The notes below the pieces were generated by a model, which searched no databases, was not told the origin of the DNA, and worked only from the letters and a program-made list of their open reading frames with translations. This document shows positions 1 to 10,600 of a stretch of 64,000 nt of DNA, piece by piece. The translations under genes were made by a program, and so were the position numbers. Position 1 is the stretch's first letter. Each line of letters opens with the position of its first letter. Source of the DNA: Spisula solida (lineage: Eukaryota; Mollusca; Bivalvia; Venerida; Mactridae); the NCBI GenBank assembly GCA_947247005.1, contig OX365947.1:4602530-4666529 (forward strand). Reading direction: 5' to 3'.

Positions 1-1511
1 CATAATATAGAGTATAGACCATGTCCAAACAATCATAATATAGAGAGTAGACCATGTCCAAACAATCATAATATAGAGTATAGCCAAACAATCATAATAT
101 ATATCCAAATAATCATAATATAGAGTATAGACCATGTCCAAACAATCATAATATAGAGTGTAGACCATATCTAAACAATCATAATAAAGAGTATATAGAC
201 CATGTCCAAACAATTATAATATAGAGTATAGACCATATCCAAACAATCATAATATAGAGTATATACCATATCCAAACAATCAATATATAGAGTATATACC
301 ATATCCAAACAATCATGATATAGAGTATAGACCATATCCAAACAATCATAATATAGATCATGTCCAAACAATTATAATATAGAGTATAGACCATATCTAA
401 ACAATCATAATATAGAGTATAGACCATGTCCAAACAATCATAATATAGAGTATAGACCATGTCCAAACAATCATAATATAGAGTATAGACCATGTCCAAA
501 CAATCATTATGCAGAGTATAGACAATGTCCAAACAATCATAATATAGAGTATATATCATGTCCAAACAATCATATTATAGAGTATAGACCATGTCCAATC
601 AATCATAATGTAGAGTATAGACCATGTCAAAACAATTATAATATAGAGTATAGACCATGTCCAAACAATCATAATATAGAGTATATATCATGTCCAAACA
701 ATCATAATATAGAGTATAGACCATGTCCAAACAATCATAATATAGAGTATATATCATGTCCAAACAATCATAATATAGAGTATAGACCATGTCCAAACAA
801 TCATAATATAGAGTATAGACCATGTCCAAACAATCATAATCTAGATCATGTCCAAACAATTATAATATAGAGTAAAGACCATATCTAAACAATCATAATA
901 TAGAGTATATACCATATCCAAACAATCAATATATAGAGTATATACCATATCCAAACAATCATGATATAGAGTATAGACCATATCCAAACAATCATAATAT
1001 AGATCATGTCCAAACAATTATAATATAGAGTATAGACCATATCTAAACAATCATAATATAGAGTATAGACCATGTCCAAACAATCATAATATAGAGTATA
1101 GACCATGTCCAAACAATCATAATATAGAGTATAGACCATGTCCAAACAATCATTATGCAGAGTATAGACAATGTCCAAACAATCATAATATAGAGTATAT
1201 ATCATGTCCAAACAATCATAATATAGAGTATAGACCATGTCCAATCAATCATAATGTAGAGTATAGACCATGTCAAAACAATTATAATATAGAGTATAGA
1301 CCATGTCCAAACAATCATAATATAGAGTATATATCATGTCCAAACAATCATAATATAGAGTATAGACCATGTCCAAACAATCATAATATAGAGTATATAT
1401 CATGTCCAAACAATCATAATATAGAGTATAGACCATGTCCAAACAATCATAATATAGAGTATATACCATATCCAAACAATCATGATATAGATCATGTCCA
1501 AACAATCATAA
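1..1511. repeat. 33-bp satellite array with a 646-bp higher-order duplication
   Basis: About 45 head-to-tail copies of a 33-bp A/T-rich unit (core gtccaaacaatcataatata). Because 33 is a multiple of 3, long spurious reading frames run through it on the minus strand. Rare variants (for example ccaatcaatc at 595 and 1241, caatatatag at 281 and 927) recur exactly 646 bp apart, so roughly 240-860 has been duplicated as 890-1506. The array ends 2-5 bp from the WDSUB1 stop codon. Confidence 0.95.
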
Positions 1512-1512
1512 G

Positions 1513-1613
1513 TCAGTTACAATCATCCCTACCATTATCTTTCTGTTGTACAAGAGGATGTTCCATCAGTCGAGCTCGTGATCGCAAAATTTTGTTCCTG
1601 TGCCCGAGAGAAT
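1513..1613 (-). CDS. WDSUB1: WDSUB1 coding exon 9 (end of SAM; TGA at 1515-1513)
   Basis: The acceptor is TTTTCAG|ATTCTC. It encodes DSLGHRNKILRSRARLMEHP, the last SAM helix, then a short polar tail and TGA. A donor-like ATG|GTAGGG with exon end at 1533 would remove the stop and splice onward in phase 1. I see no minus-strand AATAAA or ATTAAA in the 1.5 kb that follows, which favours the gene continuing outside the window. Confidence 0.72.
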
Positions 1614-4600
1614 CTGAAAATAAGAAATAAAACTATAGATTTCACTGAAAGTTGTAAACAACAATCAAAATAAGAAGAAATATGATTATTAACTAAACTA
1701 TACAGTTGAACGATTTGGTTAAAGCCAGAATAAAATTCCTCAAATTGTCCAGACCTATCTCTCTAGCTACTCTGACTGACATCATCTCAACTCTATACCT
1801 TACGCTGCCTTGGCTAATTGTTTTTGCTTACAATTACATCAAATAGTCGGTCAAAACTCTAAAACAATTTTCATTCCAAGTGAGATTTGTACATGAAAAG
1901 CAAGTGATGGTGCATCCTTAAACACCTCCACTCAACTATAGGTCACAAACCACTAAATAAAACTGTTCTTTAGCTCAAAGTAAAAGGACAATTGTCAGTC
2001 CAAGATTATATCATGTTAAAGTCTTTAGCCAGTAGACAGACCTATATCATTGAAAAGCAGTATGTTTCAGCTACAAAATAAGACCAAAAAAACAGGGGGT
2101 CCTGTTTAGTGTAAGAAAGATTTTATTCGTCAAAGGCGGTAGACAAATTTTTACAGAAGCGCGGATGTGGGTTTTACCCTACTCTACTTTCGCTTTGTCA
2201 AATATGCCAAAATCTCAAAATATTCAAGATGAAACACATTCACTCATTGAACTACATGTATACAATACCTTTAAACTCATTTTGTCAAGGCATATCACTA
2301 TTTCCAGGCAAACAGAAGTTTCTGTAAGGACTCTTTGAGTGTATCCGATTTTGGTCCGCGTATGCATTTAGTGGTTCATAACTTATAGATACCTACAAAG
2401 CCTATATACATCATATAAACGTATCATATATACCTATCTGTAATCCAACTTTCAATGTATCATCGGTCAAGGTGAGTAGTTCCATGCCATCTATATGATG
2501 TTGTTCAAAGTTCTTCTCATATTGATCTAACCCAATCTCCACGATCCACTTGCGTACGTCCTCTACAGACCACGTCTCAGGTTTCACGGCAGTCCAGGTA
2601 CCATCAGCGCTTTGATTTACTGCAGAACCAATGTATAACTCATCTTCAGTTTCTAATGCCGCTGAAATAAAAGTGTTTCGTTGTTTTAGTTTAAGCTTAT
2701 TTACTCACATCCTTACGTTGATGGATACTATCAGACAAATTTTCTTTTTTAAATATTGTTTTAAGTCCAACAGTATTTTAGTCACATGGAGAGTACATAG
2801 TCCCCTCATTCTGATGCCAGGTGAACCAGCATAAACCAGCATAAACCATAAACCAGCATAAACCATAAACCAGCATAAACCATAAACCATCATAAACCAG
2901 CATAAACCAGCATAAACCATAAACCATCATAAACCATCATAAACCATCATAAACCAGCATAAACCATAAACCAGCATAAACCAGCATAATTTAACATGCG
3001 ACCTCTCCCACTCAAAGCGGACACTCTACCGCTAGGCTATCAAGGTGGTTGCATATTATTCATGTAGCACAAAAATGACAAAGGGTAGTAACTTGTGCAG
3101 GCATGGTGAAATTGAAAATCCCACATTTACACATCTACATGTTCAGTTTCATAATAATAATATACCAGATTTATATAGCGCCCTTTTCATGCGAACGCAC
3201 GTTCAAAGGCACTTTACCCATGTTGCAGCCACAAGGGCGCAGTTGCATCCTCTACCAGTGCAGAAACAGCATGATCTGACCAGAGGGACAGACTGAGAGA
3301 AAGCCCCTGAAGGGAGAGAGAGACATTAGATACAGGCATGTCCGGCGCTGCAGAGGTGCGCCTAGCTCTTATTTCGAATAGACAGCCTGGTTCTTTAATG
3401 TGCCCGGTGTATAGCACCGATACACAGCTTCCTGGCACTTCCAGATACTTTGCAGACCACACGGCCAGATATAGCGGGAAATATTATAAATATTTCAGAA
3501 ATGTTAAGTTCCAATGCCAGGGATTGAACCCACAACCTCTGGATTGACAGCCCAGTGCCTTACCACTGAGCTAAATCCGCTTATATAATAAAGATTCAGT
3601 GAAGGGTGATAACGAATACAGAAGCAAAAAATGAAGATTGAAATTCCCTGATCTTTCCCTGACTGACAGGTGATTTTCCTCGATTATTTGCAATGTTTGC
3701 AACTCAGATACAGCTGGAAAAAAGATGGCCCCAACCTTCCCTTTTAGCCATACCTCCACCACCAAACTCATTATTTACAGTTTTTTTTATGATATATAAT
3801 GTAGTTAATAAGTATGTTTGAAGAAATACATCAATTTAATAAAGTCATGGAAAATCTACCAGTAGACACATTCCCTAATTTGGGTTCAATTTTAAAATTC
3901 CCTGATTTTTCCCTGTAAGGAATTTGTTTTTGGAAGATTCCCTGTTTTCCAGAGTCTTAGGCCACCCTGGGTAGATATAGGTCGAGTATATATGATACAT
4001 ACAGAATAATTGTTGCTCTGACTGGAGTTTCCATACCATCACTGTTTTATCATTGGATCCTGAGGCCAAGTATCTCCCATCACTGGAGAATGCACAACAT
4101 GTCACGTATCTGTAATGTGTTTTATAAGAAATCTATAACGCGTTTTGAAGCAAAAACGACGCTAAAAGTATGTGTCACACGTTGTGTCAACAGCAAGACA
4201 GCAAATTACTAAAACATGCCATTTTGTGAATTGTCATTCAAAATCATCCAAACTTCTCCAATATTTGCCTTGATGACTTAACGATGTTACATCGTTACCG
4301 TTAGCACCAACTGTTAATAATAAGTGTCAAGTGGTAGTGTTAGTAACACAATTTCTAATGTCACAAATCAGATCAAAGCACGACTCGGTATAGGAAAAAG
4401 CAAATACATTTATCAGAAATTGGTATAAATATTCCATTTCTGTTTCAAACCGGGAATTATGTATTTTTGTAATACATATATGCACACCATATCGTGTTAA
4501 GGTAATTGCGTACTCTTCAGTTGAGCGGAAGTTTAGAAATCGGTGTAAATAAGACGCATTGAAAGCGTCTGACTATCATGATGAAATTTAGTACGAAAAA

Positions 4601-7600
4601 ATTAAAATTGATATGTCAACATGTTCTCATGTCTTAAAATCGCGAATGTACTGTATAGTTATTACTATATTATACTATAATAAACTTGCAGAATAAAGCT
4701 ATAGCGGAACTTTTACGTGCCATTTATTCCAAATATTAGAAACACCAACACTCGCGAATACTAGCTACAACGTACGTGAAACGTTTTATAATTGGCCCAC
4801 ACAAAATTTTACTCAAGTTTTAATATTTGTTTATAGCAAGCATCCCGACCACTTTAGAGAAAGGTTCTTTCGCATTTATTTCTTAAGAATATAGACAGCA
4901 AAAGAATGAAAAATGAAAAACAAATTATCACGAAAACGGGATACAACGTATTCAAAACGTTGATGTATTTTGTAAACTCCTGGTTTTCGACATTTCCGAA
5001 ATCACTAAAGTGTCAATTAAAAAATTCTAGCCGAGCAACTGCCATGAAATTTGGGATAAAGCTTCTATTATAGTTACTCTACTTGTTGCATGTACGAAAA
5101 CAGTATGTTGTTCAACAATATTTTTCGTAAAACATAAAAATGAAAAATCACATATTTTAAAATATCATTTAAAAATACATATAACATGCATATTATAAAA
5201 CAAACGTTATCGTGTGATTCAGTATATACAAAATTTTGTGCAGGCCAAGTTTCATGTAAATAAATGCCAAACTTTTTCGGTAAAATGCAAATATCAGTTT
5301 TAGGGGGTTTCCCCCAAATCTTAAAATATCTTAAAAACTAGCCGAGCAAAACAGTTATGGGTTTGCACAATCACTCTTATGGGTGTGTTCTTCATAAAAA
5401 TCAGGTGTTTGATACCTCTTGTACAGAAAAAATTAAGAGTTAGCAATTACCTTAAATGTTAAACACTTGTCTAAAAGTAGTGTAATCAACCATATGTTTG
5501 GTGATAATGAAGCATCAAATGAGCCAAACATTAACAGAATGATTGAAATTTATATCACTTGCGCTCACAAAGAATGATACTTTCACTCATGGCTATGCCA
5601 CTCGTAAAATGTCCACAAAGAATGATACTTTCACTCATGGCTATGCCACTCGTAAAATGTCCACAAAGAATGATACTTTCACTCATGGATATGCCACTCG
5701 TAAAATGTCCACAAAGAATGATACTTTCACTCATGGCTATGCCACTCGTAAAATGTCCACAAAGAATGATACTTTCACTCATGGCTATGCCACTTGTAAA
5801 ATGTCCACAAAGAATGATACTTTCACTCATGGCTATGCCACTCGTAAAATGTCCACAAAGAATGATACTTTCACTCATGGCTATGCCACTCGTAAAATGT
5901 CCACAAAGAATGATACTTTCACTTATGGCTATGCCACTCGTAAAATGTTGTTTTCTAGGACCTCTTGGTGAAATAAAATTTGATTTTTTCAACCGAAATC
6001 AACAAAAACCTCTAGTTCACTGATAACATGTCAACATTTCATTGCAGAGCATAACTTATTCTGCTTTCTCTTTAATGACAAAATTAATGTGATGACAAAA
6101 AATTGTAATAAAGTTTATTTCACCTTTTATGTCCTTCTATAACATGCAGACAAACACCATTCGTCTGAAATATAAAATTAAGAAATTATTTTCATGAAAA
6201 TATTTATATATTTGTAGTAAAAAAAACTTCAATGATTTGACAAAATGTCTTTTATGGAACAGTTTACAATGTCTCATGTTATCAACTTATATACAAGTAA
6301 GTTCATTGCATTAAAACAAGAACATATTTTACAGCAAGTACACGAGGCATCTGTACACTTAACGGCACTTCTAACGCTACCTTTAATATATTACAGTTTT
6401 CTTTAAAACTCCTCCATGAATTCTCCTGAAATTCGGCACACTCAAACCACAATATTTGACACTAGTTCTGACCAAATTTCATCTAAATCGGACATTCGAC
6501 TATTGCTAGACACTTCTTCGACTGAACATATCCTTATATTGAAAGTCGCATTTTTCATGCAATATGTTGGTCATCCGGTTGTTATTTAAGAAATAAAAAT
6601 CTGTTCGCGTATTTTGTCGGTGAATAAAACATTGGCAGGAGTTCGGATGCGGAAAAATTAAATCACGAGTGTGTAGCAGTGACTAGTAAATAAAGTTATG
6701 TTGTTTTGCCAAAAGCAAATGTTGACCGTTACCATAATGGGTCTGGAGTCGAGGTCAACATGACATTGGATCTATTGGTGACCAAAAACGATATTTAACT
6801 GATTCAATTTAATTCTACAGCATACTTTTACATATTTGTTGTTAAGAAATTATGTGTATTTTAACTTTCAAGTACAAAAATGTAGCCCTCATTCAGGTTT
6901 AACATTGATATTGAAAATATCGTTTTTTTATTCAGAAGAGACATGTATTTTGAGGCGTCCTTAGCTTAACAACTGTATTTTGATGTAACAGTCATAAGAT
7001 TATAAACTTAGAAAACTTGCAACAAACATTGCACTCTGATATTACAATCTTCTGACACATACCCTATATCTTCGCCCATAAGTCAGGTAAAAGGTGTCAA
7101 AAATATTTCAAAAAGTTACTTATTTATCATGACCCATCCTTTGATATCAACATAATAAGGCATACATTGTAGTTCTTATAGAGGATTTTTTACATTTATT
7201 CAGTCAATATCTGGTTGACTTTGGAATTTTTTTAACTTGATTTTACTGACTTATGGGCGAGTATATACAGTTTATTATAAGGAAATAAATTCACTTACAG
7301 GATCCCAGAGTCTAACTGTCTTATCTATAGATCTGAAATATAAACAATATTTCCCTGATTATTCACTAGATTACTGGGTACTGTTTTATCAAAGCACTAA
7401 CAGAAATCATAAACTTGCAATCAAATTTATTTTTTTCATAATTTGTTTACAATTATAAAGTGCGTAAAAGCTGCAATATTAATAATGATTTAGTTAAAAC
7501 ACTCCTACAAACCATATCCGTAATCAATGTGCAGTTGTTAAAGAGATATAAAGCATTTAAATTTAAGCGCACTTTTAAGATTTTCGTAAGTGCTTTGACA

Positions 7601-10600
7601 AAACGGTACACTGGTACCCACTCTATTTCCTCAATCTAATACCACAACTACAGTCACCAGTAATTAATCAAGGAATACATCACATGGGGCAGCTTAACCA
7701 AGTGTTCTTAATACCAAATGACCAACTGTGATTTATTGTAGGCAGTATGAGACATGTGGTTGTTTAATTCAGGTTATGAGATGATCATGAACACAGCTTT
7801 GCACATTCACAAAACACTGTATTGATGTTTTCAACAAGTCAGTCAAATGACACATATTTAGTAAGTGATTTTTTTAATGTTTGTTTGGGTTTGACTTCGA
7901 GTCATAAGAGCCTGGTCATCCAGTTTTTCCCTGCCAGACTCACTACAATGACCTCAGACTTCCAAGAGGAGATATTGTTGGTAGACATAACTTTACTGTT
8001 ATATTAAACATTTCTCACAATAAGACAGATTACATACAGTACTGAACAGAACATCACTATAGGTACCAAACCACCAAATGCCTACGCGGACCAAAATCAG
8101 ATACACTCAAGTAGTCCTGTAAAAAACTTTGATTTGGCTGGAAATGGTGGTATGTGTTGACAAATCAGCATTAGAATCATGTAATTGGGCTTAAATGCTT
8201 TGTACACATGTATGTGATGGAGTGAAACTGTTTTATTTAGAAAATTTTGATATTCTGGCTTAAATATGAAAGTGAAAGTAGGGTTGTGGCTAACAGACTT
8301 CCAATCAGTCCGCGTGTGTGAGAAAATATGTTCACCGCGTTTGACAAACCAAATTTTTCTTATATAATACACAACCCCCTGATTTTTTTTGATTTTCTTG
8401 AGGCTATATGCTATTTCTATTGATTGTGGATTTTGAGAGGTCCCCACGGACAAAAGTTTGACATTTTTTGGGTCAGCAATTTGTCACTTTACATTGAGTT
8501 AAAGAACAAATCTATTTGGTGGTTTGTTTCCTATATTAAGTCTCGTTGCTACAGCAACGCAAGAGAATACAATGCACAAAACAATTTTACAGAGTATCAC
8601 ATGATATCGCCGGCTTAGAATTAGAAGGTTACGACCTGAAAAGACTCAAGCTTATTTGAAATCTGCGTCTCATGGCACTTCTTATAAGCGTATTTTCATG
8701 AAAACCAAAAGTGGCCATGTTGACCAAACCGAAGTTTAAAAAGCTTATTTTTCCATAAGTAAATAGCAGTTTTCAGACAGTTTTTATTTTTTTTAAAATA
8801 CTGATTTTGTACTTACGACCTTCTAATTCTTAGCCAGCGATATTACGTAGTGAATACATACCCTGAGGCTAACAGTTTGCCGTTGAGAGAGAATCTACAT
8901 TGCATGACTGACCCTGTATGACCTTTCATAACAAACTTCTCCTTTAACAGCACACCTGTACATATTTATATAGAGATTGTTAGAAAAATAAATACTGGTA
9001 ATTTATAAACTACAAGTACTGAACTCATGTACCATGATGATAGATTTTGGTATGATGGTTATTTCATGATTGGGGTCATAAATTTGTAGATGCCAAATTT
9101 CAAAAGCAAAATAAAAATAAATTTATCACTATATGTGGATTTTTCCTACTTGGAATGGATCCCTAGACCTGTAATTTTGGGAAAAATATTCATAATATAT
9201 ATGACACCTACTATATAAGTAAAAATGCCCTGCTATAACTTGATCACAGTTGATTTGATTTTGTTGTAAAGTCCATACACACAAAAATTCCAGAACAAAT
9301 AAATGAATTAGGACAATGTTACAAAGTAAATAATAAAAATAATGAATATCTAAACATTTTACAACGATCATGAATCTGATTCATGAATTTCATGAACAGC
9401 AGGTATCAAAGTCAGAACAAATTGTCCTACCTACTGACCTCATGCGTACATCCTCACTCAGAGTATAGTCCAGAGAATTTGATCAGATCCTCGACCATTA
9501 ATTTTCATAATTTAACAGCAGCTGAGCTGATATCTTTTTTATATTTATAACCCTGGTTGTATGTTTTCATATGCGGGGAGTATCATGAAAACACTTGAGG
9601 TGTAATACAAACACAAATCTAAAATACTGTACCGATAGTGCACAATTTGCTTGCAGAAATAAGTATATTCAAAACAAGATCTTTTTTAAGCATAAAGGTC
9701 AGGATCAGGCCAAATTCTCTGTGCTATAGTATCTGTATTTAATATTACACAGGTTGTCAATCATGGGTTCAGTGAACCAATATATTAGAGGATATTTCAA
9801 TGTATTTATTTAGTTGAAAGATCCAATTTTAATGCTCAGTAGAACTAGTCCTCAATAAAGAGATAAGACAAAGCTAGTGTGATGCAGTATTGAACTTTAC
9901 AGAAAGATTGAATATACATGTAATGAGAAAACTACACGTACTTGAAGTTCCACCAGCAGAAATAAAGTCCCACAGTTTGACCAGATCATCTTGCCCGGAT
10001 GTAGCTAGAAGAAACCTTGACGTACCTGTAGGTGGTCCATTTTGTACTGTAAACATACACACTTCACATATCATAGTTGTTCATAGTTATCATGTATTCC
10101 TGTAATTTACTGTATGCATTCCATGCTAATCAACAATAAATAAAGTTATTATTATATTATTATTAAAGTTGCAAACTATAGCACTTGGAATCACTTTAAA
10201 ATTTCTAAATAAGTGTAGTCGGGTGAGAAAAATGTGCAACCAGACTGGGACTCGAACCTGGTGTAACCGGGACCCTTTGCTTATAGGGTGAATGCTCTAC
10301 TGACTGAGCTAGCAGGCTGCCTACACAAGTTTCTCCCCTATTAGTAATCAAATCCTATTCACACTACTACATAAAGGCAGAGAATAGTTGACCTGGACGT
10401 ATTATTGTCAGACAAATGATAGCACAGTAGAAAACATGCTTCACCTGTGTTAAAACTAATCCCCTAAAATTAGCAGTTACAATTTTTATTTATTATTATA
10501 CCATTATTATATAGCCCTTTTTCATGTATATACACCTTGAAAAGTGCTGTACACTCATGATTAAGAGATTAAGACATGGTTAAAACAATATGCATAAATT

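Noticed and set aside
171..1505. Tyr/Asp-rich minus-strand frames (YDCLDMVYTLY repeats)
   Set aside because: 33-bp satellite translation. They abut the WDSUB1 exon only by position.
3520..3584. tRNA-Asp gene
   Set aside because: The anticodon arm folds, but it is the head of a SINE with a second full copy at 33647 and a 330-bp shared body.
5543..6023. Open frames of 142-154 codons on both strands
   Set aside because: Produced by the 48-bp repeat. Both strands and several frames are equally open.
8547..8565. Third X-box (cgttgctacagcaacg)
   Set aside because: The half-sites fit loosely but the centre does not match, and it lies in an intron repeat-rich zone.
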